Of a stretch of 64,000 nucleotides of DNA, positions 47,813 to 59,742 are shown one piece after another. Position numbers and translations under genes: made by a program. The stretch's first letter is position 1. Each line of letters starts with the position of its first letter. The notes below the pieces were generated by a model. That model ran no database searches, was not told the origin of the DNA, and saw only the letters and a list, made by a program, of their open reading frames with translations. The stretch covers positions 17,235,446 through 17,299,445 of the forward strand of contig OY743172.1 in assembly GCA_963555705.1 (NCBI GenBank), read 5' to 3'. Origin of the DNA: Ligustrum vulgare (taxonomy: Eukaryota; Streptophyta; Magnoliopsida; Lamiales; Oleaceae).

Positions 47813-50800
47813 TTAAGAGTCAAACCCAGAGTAAACGCCACTGTCTCTTAGCAATCTCTTCTCTTCTTCCACGTAGTTCTTCCCTCGACTAGTCTGACCA
47901 AGATCTCTCTTCCTCTTCTCCTTCTGTTGAAATGAAAGGTTCTTTTTATCTTTCAGTGTTTGCGCGTTTTTGAGAAGCTCTCCATCAGCTAATGCATCTC
48001 TTGTTCTCAGTCGGTCTTCATAAGTTTCTTCTACCTCCTTTGCCCGAGTTTCCTTTCCCGATGACCAAGACCAGTCCTGTTTCTGATCAGGTTCTTTAGG
48101 TGGTGGGATTCTCAAGACTGACAGTCCTCCTTTATATCCATGTTGACTCAAAGCTTCAAAGTCGACACCTTTGCTTTTTTTCTTTGCAGAGTCCACTGTA
48201 ACCAAGTAGCAAAAAAATTCAAGATCAAGCCATTAAATTCTATTTTGGCTGTTCTTTCATTTTTTTCCACGGTGGGGTTGCAGTGGAATTGATTGGAAGG
48301 AGAGTATGGGGATTCTGTGAAGGATTATTATATAATGGCGTGTCAGTTATATGACAAGTACAACTACATTGCATATAATTAGGCAAATTAAATATGAATT
48401 AAGTGAATTAGGAACTGGAATTAAGTTGGCCACAAGAAGCAGCTAGCAGCTAGCAGCTAAATTATCATCAGCATCAAAGTTCCATCCATCCACCCCCCAC
48501 CAATTTGTTTTTCTCTCTTTTTGTTTTTAATTTCTGTGGATAGGAGGTGTAATTGGGTCAACTTGCACTCATAGGAACTACCCCGGCGCGCCCCGGGGGG
48601 GGACATTTTCCAATGTTCCAGTCACTCTTTGCAGCGTTATTTTCAATTTTTGCCCCCACAACATTTTTTAACGACCCTAAAAGGTCTCGCCCCCTACAAT
48701 ATTTTCAAAATCAAAATCGTTGATTCATGAAGAAACCAGCGCCTACTTGAAGGAAGTTCTCAAATTTTTCTTTATGCAGCCAACCCAAACTAGAAGAAGC
48801 TAAAAGAAATAATTTTCTATCCCTGTTTAGTGGATATTAATATCAGATTTTTAGTAAATTTTGACAAAAGTTAATGAAATGTGTGGTTGAAGAGTTGTGG
48901 AAACCAAGAAATATGTGATTAAGATTGATTATTAACTTTGATTTAAATTAAAATCTAGATTTTAATCGGGTACCGAATAGGGGCTATATCACTAATGCCA
49001 TGCTAGAAGAAAGAAGTAACACCAAAATTTGCATCTATATATACACCTTGCTGTATTGTGTAAATACGTATGTGTGTGAGTATTATGTTAACATGAGCAG
49101 AGACGGAGCTAGGATTCACATGTTGAGGGGCAAAAAATATGGGGGTGGAGCCCCCGAATTTTTTTTTTGAACAAAGAGGATTGAAATCAAGGATTTTGAG
49201 TACCAAAATAGACAAGTTAAATTGATAAACAAAAAAGACAAAAAGATTGTTTTGTCCATAACAAAACAATATGCTCATCTCTATGTAACGCTATATAAAT
49301 TGAAAACAAATATGAACATTAGATAGACATAAAAAAGACAACAACAAACTTCCCATCTATATGACTAATGTTAGAGATGGTTTGGGTATCTTAAATTGAT
49401 CTCTCCTTATCCTCATTTTTTCAAACTCATCAATAAGAGAATCTAATGTAAAAAATATTAACAATCTCCTTCTTAATATACACAAGCATGTATTGTATGT
49501 TGTAGGTGCAGACTATACATATGGAAAAGTATCAACAATTTCATCTTAGGCTTTTAAGTTATTGGCCTTTAGATTGTATGTTATTAGGCTCATATTGGCC
49601 CATTGAAAAAATTTAAAGAAAAGAATGTTGTAGGAGCGACTGAAATTTTTTTTTTGAGGCGAAAACTAAAAATACACTACAAATTGACTAGGAGTAATGG
49701 ATTAGTGGAAAATGTTGGGGCGGTCCCACGTTGCCCTCTAGCTTCGCCCTTGAATATGAGTGAGAGATAAAGTGAAGAAAGTTCCACTTTTTGAATTTTG
49801 TTTGGTAGGCCAAGGTGCTTGCTTGAGTAATAATTAATGCGTCTTGGTGTCTTTAGGTCATCTCCAACCCAAAACTCTAAAATGCATTCTACTTTACGCT
49901 TAAATATAGCTTCTCTCACTCTATCCTTATAAATCATCTCTAAACTTAAAGTTCAAAATTTGCACCAAATAAACAATACATTACTTTTATTTTTCCTTTT
50001 TAACATACTTTTGATTATTATTTTATCTGAAATATTTATTTTATCATTGAAATAAAATGAGAAATACACCAATTATATTAGTTCAATAATTCAATTCTAG
50101 GAATTTGTATATTGTTCTCATATGTTCTCAAATTTCTAATTTTATCGAGTAATCTATTTTATTGTGTCATTTAATTGTACAATTTGAATTGTTTTTACTT
50201 TAATTATGTGATAAAAATAATGGTCAAATTAAAAATACAAATAAAATAAAATGAAGAATAAAAATAAAACGATAAATACATCGATATATATATTCATCAA
50301 ATACAATAATTAATTAATTTGAGCCAAAAATAAAAATAAAAACAAAAATAGTCGTTCCCAAACAAATAAATATAAAAATAACCCAAACCCAAACTTAAAA
50401 CATAAAAATTGATAAAGGATATTCTTTTATTTCAATACATCTGCACTGCAAACAGGGGAAAGATTGTTGGGGGGAGAAGAAGAAGAAAGGAGATGCCGTC
50501 ATCAACAGTGCAGCGCTATATTTGGCGCTACACTATTCACCAACTGCAAAAAATAGAGTTTGGCGACCCATTTGGGGTTGCGGTTGTAGAAGAGGATAGC
50601 ATAATTTTACCCTTTTTGAGTACTGGTTGGAGATGGTCTTAGATCTTTCAATTAAATTTTGTAAGTTGTTATTGTTGACAATAAAATTACTTTCTTTGGA
50701 GCTTAAATTCAACAATTTGATATTAGAGCGTTGCTCCAAATTTAACATTTCAATCCTCTTGGTTCAAACATCAATATGTAATTCCTAGCCCTGCCATTGC

Positions 50801-51504
50801 TTGCACTTCCGGCAACATGATAGTTACAGTGCGAAGATTCAAGTAATTCAAGCATGGCTCGAATCAAAAAATTGAATGGTGTCTAATGGCAACAAAACTC
50901 ATATCTAAGTAGCAATATATGATGAGTATTGTTCGTGCACTCGACATATATATCAAAATCTATCATTAAGCTTGAATCTGAGTGTGTATCTGTGCAACTA
51001 GAAAGACAAGCAAATCAATCAAGAATTATATAATTAGAATGGGGTTTAACTGAATCATTTCATAATATTAAAAAACTAGAACAACGCCGAGTAATAAAAA
51101 CCGTAAACCAAGTATTTTCTCGAAACTATTACTATCAATCCATAAAAACAAAATTGAACTTTTCCTTCCAAATTGAACTTATAAACATCAAACCACCGGC
51201 AAAAAATAGAAAAGGGGTTGAAGATTTGATTTCATCAAAGCATTTGTACTTTTTGATGTAGAATGGGACCAAATATGTCATAAAATTACCATTAATACAT
51301 AAATTTCTCAACGATATATAGAAAATATAGAGTAGAAAAAAATTTGTTACCTTGACAAGTTTTTATCTTGGAGGATCGAATGGAATTCTCTTTTGTAGAC
51401 TTGGAGTGTTGATTACCTTCCGTGTCTGTATCCAGGGTTGAGGAATCGTCAGAAGATGACGTATCATCGTCTTCTTCATCATTCCATCGCAATCCCCTCT
51501 TCAT
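47813..51504 (-). CDS. Conserved two-exon gene of unknown function (copy 2)
   Basis: Exon 1 is 51351-51504 and exon 2 is 47813-48195; splice sites and lengths equal those of copy 1, giving 178 residues. Exon 2 translates identically in the two copies. The visible difference in exon 1 is Gly to Cys shortly before the splice site (KTGQ to KTCQ). Identity at the protein level alongside many changes in the intron and flanks suggests both copies have stayed under selection or that the duplication is young. No frameshift or stop. Function unknown. Confidence 0.8.
49098..49752. mobile_element. hAT-type MITE, copy 2
   Basis: Same site, ends, length (655 bp) and 8-bp duplications as 8334-8988, so it was present before the duplication. 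Confidence 0.8.
49856..50638. mobile_element. PIF/Harbinger-like non-autonomous element, copy 2
   Basis: Counterpart of 9092-9878 with the same inverted ends and TTA duplications; 783 bp, the difference being a short TA run. Confidence 0.7.
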
Positions 51505-51715
51505 TTCCGTATGTATATACAGATGATATCAAAAATCAGAAAGCAGAAATGAGAATTTATTGATTCAGACTAGGGTTTTCAGGATAACGATTCTCGGTTA
51601 AAACGACGTTGTTTTACATGGGTAAATTCGGGCAATATTTAAGGCCTTGTTTGTGTGCCTAGATTTTATTTTATTTTTATTTTTTTCAAGAACACAGGGA
51701 ATCATAGTGGACTAA

Positions 51716-52449
51716 GAGCATTTTCAATGAATTCAACGAATGAATTGGAAGAAAGACCTGACATATCAGCAAATAGATAGTTTTGGTTAAAGATCTTTCT
51801 TCAATGCATTTCATGAATTACAATGTTAGACAGTGTAGAATGCTCAGTCTAGAAATAGACACTCTGTGAGACTTGATGACTCAATATTTTATTTAATTTT
51901 ATAATTATTTTAATTATAATAAAAGACGTTAAAACTTGGAGTTCAAAATTGAGAGTTTATTTTTTATTTCATAATTATTTTAACTATAATAATACGTTAA
52001 ATCTAGAAGCTCATTTATATATATATATGGGAGTTCAAAACTTGGGAGTTTGCTTTAAAAATTGGAATGTCCAAAAAAATTGGAATAAACTTCATTTTTT
52101 TTTACCTAAAAAGTTTGAATATATTATTAACAAACATTGTTTTTAAGATTAATAATAAAAAAAAAAACATTTTTAATAAATTTAATTTATCAACAAAAAA
52201 ATTTCGCTAAATAAAGTTGTATAAAAAATATTAGTTCAAGAAAACAACATTTATAATAACGAAAAATTTAAGATTATTTTAATTATTTTGCGAATCAGTT
52301 ATTAATTTCAAATTTTAAAATGTCACATTATCAAAAAAATTTAAATGTAGAAAGAATCATTGGAGAGTAAATTTTAGATTTTTTCGTCTATTTATTCACG
52401 TTTTGTAGAAAGTATATATATTTCATTGTCACGTTTGCCTCAATTCATG
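51716..52449. mobile_element. TIR element, right terminus deleted, copy 2
   Basis: Counterpart of 10961-11732. The left inverted repeat is kept, but 41 bases covering the right terminus and adjacent flank are missing after TCAATTCATG, so it can no longer move. Confidence 0.6.
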
Positions 52450-52743
52450 AACCCGAGATCGAGGGGGAAAAATTAGAGCAATCTGGTCGAGGCAACGCAC
52501 CTGAAATCCTTGTGTGATTAGAAATTCTCTCTCTCTCTTCTTTTTTTTAATAGCAAATTTTACATTGTTTTTGGGGCATTGCGTAAGTTTACTTATTATT
52601 ATTTATAATAAAACTAAAGTTTTTTTATTTTATTAATAAAATAAGGGGTTAAAACCTGTTTGGTTAATGAACTTTTTGTGCCATTTAACTCTTACAAATT
52701 TAGCACGACTTTTATTCTCTCTTACAATTTATCATAGCTTTTA

Positions 52744-53035
52744 GGCTGTGTTTGATAGCGATTGTGAAATTTGGGTGAAAAGAAAATAAATTCTAGTGAA
52801 TTAAATTCTAGAGAATTGAATTTCTGGCAATTTGAAGTTTTAATGTGTTTTATTGATTTGATTTTCTAAGATGGAAAAAATGAGAAATTTCTCAACTTTT
52901 ATTGTTTGATTAACATTATTTTCCATGATTAAAATTTCTCACTTTTTCCACCTTGAAAATATTTTTCAAACAAAATTAATTCCTTAAAAAATATTTTCTT
53001 TCCACCCATTTTCACCCTAACAATCAAACTCATCC
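52744..53035. mobile_element. Tourist-like MITE, copy 2
   Basis: Counterpart of 12066-12356 at the same TTA site. Confidence 0.65.
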
Positions 53036-54912
53036 TTATTTCAATTGGAAAAAAAAAAAAAGGGTACACATGAGTTCAGTGTCCAAGTAAATTTTATAAC
53101 CCTCAAAAGTTGCACACTTCAGTGTCCAAGTAAAATTTAAATTTTAACTTTGAAAATATTTTACGAAAACAGCCAACTACACAAGCTCTTGATGCAGGGC
53201 CCATTTTGGCATGATTTTTGAGAAATGTTCTAAAAAGTACATTTAAGCATACGTTTATGAGCATTTAAGTGTGATTTTTTGGCATTTACATTTCGCGCTA
53301 TATTCGTATTTCGCTTGCGTATTATTGAGCTTTTTCATATCTAGACGTGTTTAAGAGTGATTTTGGACCTCTCCCATTCGTAATGTTTTATCTTTTTTAG
53401 TAATTGTTTTTGAGAAATTAAAAGGAGCTTTGAGAATCAAAAGTTAATTTTTGTCTCGTTTGACTAATTTTATGAAAGTATTTCTCTTAGTTAGAACAAC
53501 TTATGCTTTGTTTGATTGGCAACAATTTGCCTTTGAAGTTTGAAAATATTTTCATTTTCCAGCCTTCGGTGTGTTTGATTATTTTTATTTGTCATTAAAA
53601 ATATTTTCTATCTTATTTCGATTTTCGTGATTTATCTTGAAAACAAGAAAAATATTTTATTTGGATTTAGTTGAGAAAATATTTTTCACCTTGTATGAAA
53701 AACACTCTTCGCCTCTTTTGATTTTAATTGTTGTAAATTGACTTATTTTTTTTTCTAAAAATTAACATTATTATCAAGTATAAATATATGAAAAAATAAT
53801 TAAATTTTGTTTTTGCCATGAAAAAAATGATAATCAAATAACAAAACTTTGAAAAATTTTCCACTTTTTTCACTTTGAAAATTAATACAATCAAACACTT
53901 TTAATTATATTTTCCACGAAAATAATTTACAGGCAATTCAATTTCAAGAAATTATTTTATTTTTACCAATTTTCCTTCTTTTCAATCAAATTATAGAATA
54001 TTAATCTCATTCAGTGTAACATCCTTTAAAAACATTTTCGAAATAAGAAGTTGATTTAGAAATTTATTTTCAAACAAAAATTAAGATGATTTTCTTATAA
54101 AACTCTTCCATAAGAAACAAAAATGATGCCAACGAGACCGAATTACAACTTGTCAAGTATCCCTTTTATCAATCAAGTATTTTGAGAATCTGTTTTTGAT
54201 CTTCTCCCGAGTCCTTATTTATCCACAAAATACACCAAGTCTAGGTCTAAAATGACCGATCATTTCGAGGAAGGCTTCTCAAAAGGATACATAGTAGCAA
54301 TTATATGGGTACAACTAATAACATCACATCGTGTTTCCTCTCATAATTAATAACATAACCAGGATTTCTTACATTACATACATTAATACTTAAATACTTC
54401 CCAGTTGACGTTGTCATATCTTTGGAGTGATTACAAGTCGTCAATACACTGCATTGTCCATCGAATAAATGGTTTTGTTCCACGCTGATCTCAAGGGGTT
54501 TCGAACCTTTGACCTATGAAATTTAAGAATTCCAAAGGCCTCCATATACCACCAACCAACTATGTTAACGTTGCTTACAGATCGTCAACACACGATATTA
54601 TCCACCGAATAAGTGGTTTTATTCCACGTTGGATGGACGCGTCCCCATGAGGATTTCGAACCTTAGACCTATGAAATTTAAGAATTCCAAATGTCTCCTT
54701 GATACTATCAAACCAACCTCCTTATATATTTTCATCTTAAAGAAATATAAAAATAAAAATAATCAATGCTATACACACTAATATGCACGTAAACAAAACA
54801 ATTTTTTTTTGAAATTCAACAATTTTGATTGGTCAAATATTTTCGCCTACCATTATTCACTTTTTAAAAAAATAATGATCAACGAAATATGATCACGTCC
54901 ATATTTATAAAC
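53036..54912. other. AT-rich intergenic DNA, copy 2
   Basis: Counterpart of 12360-14215 with the same diverged tandem repeat (about 54410-54720). No gene seen. Confidence 0.5.
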
Positions 54913-54915
54913 AAT

Positions 54916-55589
54916 CACTACAAGAAAAAGGAGCAAAAAAGACGAAAAATTAGAGACGACATTGTAGGATCGTCTCTATTGACTGACAAATAGAGTCGAC
55001 ATTATGGAGTCGTCTCTATTGGTTGCTAATTAATAGAGACGGCATTGTAATGTCGTCTCTATTGGTCGACTAATAGAGACGACAAAATGTCGTCTCTATT
55101 GATCAACCAATAGAGACGACTATTTTTTTGTTGATCTTTTTAATTATTTACATTTATATAATTAATATTAAAGTTAATTTGTTAAGAAAATATTATTAAG
55201 TTAACTAATATATATTATTTAAAATCAAATTTAACACAAGAATTCAATTGCCTTAGTGGTTGGAACATCACCACCCAACACTTAGGTCCCAAGTTCGAAT
55301 CCTTGTCATGCACAATTATCATATGAATTAAAAAAAATTCGTGGGTTGACGGTTCGGATCGAGATTTGGGTCGGGTTAAAAAGGGATTGAATCGAGTCAA
55401 AATAAATAAATAGAAAATTAATTAAATATTTTCACAAAATGTCGTCTCAATTGCCCCGGATGAAATATAGACGACAGAGTCGTCTCTAATTATCTTCAAC
55501 CACGGACCTACATAGACGACTCATTGAGACGACTTTAGGTCCTTTAGAGACGAATTTTGTCGTCTCTGTTGGACCGGATTCTTGTAGTG
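54916..55589. mobile_element. Non-autonomous CACTA element, copy 2 only
   Basis: 674 bp with canonical ends CACTACAAGAA on both strands and the 3-bp duplication AAT (54913-54915, 55590-55592). Copy 1 shows the empty site at about 14215-14222. Near both ends are multiple AGAGACGAC / GTCGTCTCT words arranged as inverted pairs, the subterminal repeats of a CACTA family unlike the one at 26495. It has no coding capacity. Confidence 0.93.
55250..55316 (+). other. tRNA-like (SINE-like) segment inside the non-autonomous CACTA
   Basis: The stretch has an A-box-like CCTTAGTGGTTGGA and a B-box-like AGTTCGAATCC whose arms CAAG/CTTG can pair around TTCGAAT, as in a tRNA T-arm. A full cloverleaf is not evident, so this is more likely a tRNA-derived SINE fragment than a functional tRNA. 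Confidence 0.45.
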
Positions 55590-55929
55590 AATATTTATGA
55601 ACAACGATTTATCAAACTGAGGCTAAGTTGATAGAGAGTATATATTTATTTACTTAAATTTAAAAATAATGAGGAATAAAAAATGGGGTCAAATTAATGT
55701 GAGCTATTGATTTCAATGTTGATGTGATAGATAAATAAGTTGATAATTGCCATGTGTATATACGTTCCTGTACGGTTGTAAAATTTATAAGGGAAAAATA
55801 CATACATAAGGTGTTTACTATAAAAATTCCAAATTTAAGATGTAACTTTAAAAGTTTTAAAATTCAAGTTGTAGTTATAATTATTTATTTAAATTAAATA
55901 ATTAAAAATATTTTGTTAATTATATAAAT

Positions 55930-56130
55930 TCAGGTCACAAATACAAATTCCTTAAGTTACAAATAATTTTAATGTCACAAATTATCAAAATAGTAAGTTA
56001 CAATAACAATTTTTTCAAAGTCACAAGTTTTAAATTAATTGATCTCAAGTTATTTCTTGATCACAACTTATCAAATTATTAGATCACCTATCTTTTAAGT
56101 CATAATTATCATATTATTAGGTCACAACAA
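55930..56130. repeat. GTCACAA-type degenerate array, left of vicilin copy 2
   Basis: Counterpart of 14560-14760 with a few motif changes (for example GTTACAA for GTCACAA). The MULE-like GGGAAAAATACATA end lies just before it at 55791. Confidence 0.7.
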
Positions 56131-57707
56131 ATCCGAAAACTTTCCAATGTTACCGTCTCATCACCACCAGTCCACAACCACCACCGTCTCAACACAGCTA
56201 CTGCCATCGCTGCTACCACCATCGCCTCAACGCCGCCACCACTATTTATTCACTTCAATAATTTACCAAAACAACATGTGATCTGTAATCTATGCTCACC
56301 AACACTGAATATCATCGTTGCCATCTATACCTCCATCACCTCAACCTCAACAAAAAAAAAATGAAGTCAGCCAACGTCCACCGCCACACTGCAACACACA
56401 AAGCATCACCACCACCAACCACCATCATCGCTGTCCAATGCACCACTGCATCCAGCAGACCACCACACCACCACCACCGTCGCATCACCACACCGCTACA
56501 CCACAGCCTCACCCACCACAGCAACACCACAGTACCACCCCACCAGCACCACCATATGTGAACCAAAAAAAATATTAAATTTGACCCTAAATATCCCCCT
56601 CTCCGGATCTAATAATGTCCACCAACCAACCTCGGCAATATTCGATAGAAGATAAATCAAAGAAATGGTCATTCTTGCTGCTTCCTTCACCGTCATATCT
56701 GTATTCCGTTCATAGCGCCGCCATGAGGCTCGGCTCCCAAGCGAAGGCTATTCGCTTTCCTTTTTCGTTCCTTCCAGAAAACTCATTGCTCACCTCAAAA
56801 ATCATTTATATAAATTATTGCCGAAGAGGTGGTCGATGCGACGACGCCCTACAAGATTGAAACAGTAGCTGCGACACCCTATGAGATCGAAGCAGTAGGC
56901 ATCGACACCCTGCGAGATCGAAGCAGCATGCGGTGGCGTCGCTGCCCCGAGGTAATAGCGCCTGTGCTTATGTTGAAATCCCCTCTACCAGCAGCAGTCT
57001 ACTGGAGGCGTTCGAAGAAGTGGACGGATCCCAGCAGAGAGGAGGGTGTGGCCGTCGGGGGCGGGAGTGTCTGAGGTGGTGGTGTGAGATTGAGAGAGAT
57101 TGAATATTGAGAGAGAAAGTAATCAGGGTTTGAAGGAGTGTTGTGTGGTGTGAGATTGAGATAAGATTGAGCAATTAATTTAATTTTACAATATTATTAT
57201 ATTAATTTATTAAATAATTAATTGTTTAAATCTTAACCTCTGTTTGGCAACTCATTATAATTACTCATTATAATTTACACAATTTCTCAAATCACTTTTT
57301 AACCATACATATTTTCTTTCTCAAATTTTCAACCACAAAATTTACCTCGAAGTCCGAAATAAATGGCAACGGCTTAATTATAACCTAAATTTGAAATTAT
57401 ATATGTTTGGTCTTATATATTTGAATTTGAATATTTAAAAGTAGGAATGAGTGTAATTATCACATTTTAATAATTCTCTTTAAGTTGGGATCAGATTTAT
57501 TTTTGCATCAAATACTTGAGAGGAAGACTCAAATAGCTGACGTTAAGAGCGGTCGAATATGGTGCCCAGGAGGAGGAGTGCAAAGAAAGAAGTGGGCAAG
57601 TTTTATTACAAAGAGCTCCATCATCTTAGATACATCTATACAACTTGGCAGAACCGAAAATAGAACCACCCAGCCCTCTTCCCCATACAAAGATGAAGCA
57701 GCAGAAT
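56131..57707. other. CCACC-rich segment and vicilin downstream region, copy 2
   Basis: Counterpart of 14761-18646 without the LTR-like insertion. It contains the same unrecognised open stretch (56615 on) with a different frame after about 50 codons, and the 138-bp MITE. No supported gene. Confidence 0.5.
57236..57373. mobile_element. Short Tourist-like MITE, copy 2 only
   Basis: 138 bp present here but absent at about 18292 in copy 1, flanked by TTA on both sides (57233-57235, 57374-57376). The ends share a GTTTGGCAAC / CGTTGCCATTT-like weak inverted similarity. The exact TTA duplication against an empty site supports a PIF/Harbinger-type insertion. Confidence 0.65.
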
Positions 57708-58859
57708 TTATGCATAGGCATAGCCCTTCGGCTGTTGACGTGGTCCCTTGAAGAAGAACTCCTCAGTTTGACTTCCGAATACCTCATCTACTTCTCTTGC
57801 TGATGCTCCAAATGCCAGTTCCTTGGCTTCCTTCTCATATTGTTTTATCATATTCCTCCTCCCTGTGTAATTGATTAAATTTATTTTATTTTATTCTCAA
57901 ACACATAAACAAGATTTCATATATAAATACTGTTTTCATTTGAGAGGTCAGGTAATTAAGTTGAGGGAATTATTGATTACCTGCTAGAGGGTATCTGTAG
58001 TTGTTCTCTGCATTGACTTCAAAGCAAAGAAGTTGCAGATTCTGATTGTTTGTAGCCACTGCTACGAAAGGATGGCCTGGCGGGATGACTACAACTGTGC
58101 CGCGTTTCAGAGGAGATCTTAGTTTCTTGTAATATGGGCCTTTCTCTGGCTCTAGCTGGGCGCCCGGTTGCAGACACTGCTGAGACAAGTGAGGGCATGC
58201 CATTTCGAAGTAGCCTTCGCCATCGTCCACTATAGCAATTTGTGTTGCCTCCGAGTTGTAATATGGAGCCATCATGGCACTCTACACAAAACCGACCGAA
58301 GCATCAAGTACAAAATTGACGAAGTCGAGTAGGTCTGTACACAGATGAGATATTGGGCATATATATATACCTGGTTGATTTTAACCAGTGAAATGGCAAC
58401 ACCAACACCAACACCAACACCAAAACCTTGTAGCTCCTTGTATTGGCTGGAATTCACTTCGTAGCGTTGTCCATACTGATTAGATTGTGACGGCCGTCTG
58501 TTAAAAATATTCAATGGGCACCGGAAAAACCAAAAGTCTAAGCGCTTCATGGCACTGATTTGTTCTTTGGCGGCCTTAAGAAAAGTTCCTTGCCACTGCT
58601 GCTGGAACAACTTTTGCCAATTTTCCTTTGTTGTCTAATTTTCCAAGGAAAAAAAGAAAAAGAAAAAGAACAATCGAGTTAACTTGCCAGATTCAATGTA
58701 AATGACCAAGTTTATAATACATTTCCCAACTAACATTTAACGCAGCGTCGAGTATTTCGTCGCTGAATGCCCTGTAGTATGATGGTGGTTTTTCCCCACC
58801 AGCTCCAAAGAATTCCTGCAAGTAATCAAGATTTTATAAGATAGTCCTTCTCGGGGAAA

Positions 58860-58906
<47 letters not shown>

Positions 58907-59133
58907 GACAAACCTCAAATTCTCCCGGAGTGGCAACTGGCCGAACAAGCTTGGTGATGATAAGATTTTGATTGCTGTCTGTATTGATCAAATAAGTTGT
59001 CGTCCCAGCAGATACCTTGATGATATCACCTTCCTGAACATTGAAGCTATTCCTGTTGTATTCACTCACCAAACTCACGGTCCCCTTCCCTATACAATAA
59101 ACAAAAATCAGTACGCAATTCATGAAAAAAGAA

Positions 59134-59175
<42 letters not shown>

Positions 59176-59611
59176 CCAAATCCAAATCCAATAGTACGTA
59201 CGTACCCTGGGAAACGTAGAGGAGAGCATCGGCGTCCCAGTGATTCGGCACGACGAAGCTCTGAGGTGCAACTTCAAGAACAGCCACTCGGTAATTTCTG
59301 ATTCCAGAGAGGAGGTTCGACCTCTGGGTGAAATTCTGAAGAATGCGAAGACTTCCAAATTGAGTCTCCAATTTTTTAGTGAAATGTTGATCCTCAAAAA
59401 CATAGGGATTTTCCTCTTCACATTTCCACTCCAGGCAACTTTGCCGGCACTGTCTACGAGTTCTTTCACTCTGAAATTTTTGTTGGCATTCCACCGAGCA
59501 TTGTTGATATGTACTATATCCAGGATCTGGGCCACTAGCAGCCAGAGCCAACGTCGCATAAACAAGAAAATATGTAAGAACTACTACACAAACCCTCCCT
59601 CCGAATCTCAT
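57708..59611 (-). CDS. 7S vicilin-like seed globulin, intact (copy 2)
   Basis: Six exons with GT/AG borders: 59206-59611, 58914-59089, 58735-58815, 58371-58634, 57981-58281 and 57708-57862, totalling exactly 461 codons (460 residues). The start at MRFGGRVCVVVL gives a signal peptide of about 25 residues, as expected for an ER-to-vacuole storage protein. A Cys hairpin (C38, C42, C55, C59) of the CxxxC...CxxxC type follows, known from vicilin leader peptides. Then come two cupin domains: first about 65-210 (HWDADALLYVSQG, EGDIIKVSAG), second about 280-430 (MMAPYYNSEATQIAIV, RGTVVVIPPGHPF). The C-terminus ends GYAYA. An in-frame upstream ATG at 59677 is rejected because it lacks a signal peptide. 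RY and G-box motifs upstream support seed expression. The closest named relatives are 7S globulins and sucrose-binding-like vicilins. Confidence 0.93.
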
Positions 59612-59676
59612 CGTCTCTCTTTTTTGCAGAATTCTTTGATTGATTATGAATATATAATCTGAAACTTGACAGCCCA

Positions 59677-59742
59677 TTTATAATGTGTAAGTAGTAACAC
59701 GTGAAAGATTGGATGAGCTAGAGTTTTGCATGCCCATGCATG
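59677..59742 (-). promoter_or_regulatory. Vicilin promoter, copy 2: TATA box, G-box and RY motifs
   Basis: On the minus strand TATAAA lies at 59677-59682, about 66 bases before the ATG. CACGTG at 59698-59703 is a G-box/ABRE core; TGCATGC (59727-59733) and CATGCATG (59735-59742) are RY elements. Combined RY and ABRE motifs are typical of ABI3/FUS3 and bZIP control of seed storage genes. Confidence 0.75.

Noticed and set aside
55250..55316. Functional tRNA gene
   Set aside because: Only A/B-box-like motifs and a T-arm are visible; I could not fold an acceptor stem and anticodon arm, and it lies within a transposon.
59612..59677. Upstream in-frame ATG of the vicilin gene (MGCQV...)
   Set aside because: It overlaps the TATA region and would mask the signal peptide; MRFGG is the better start.
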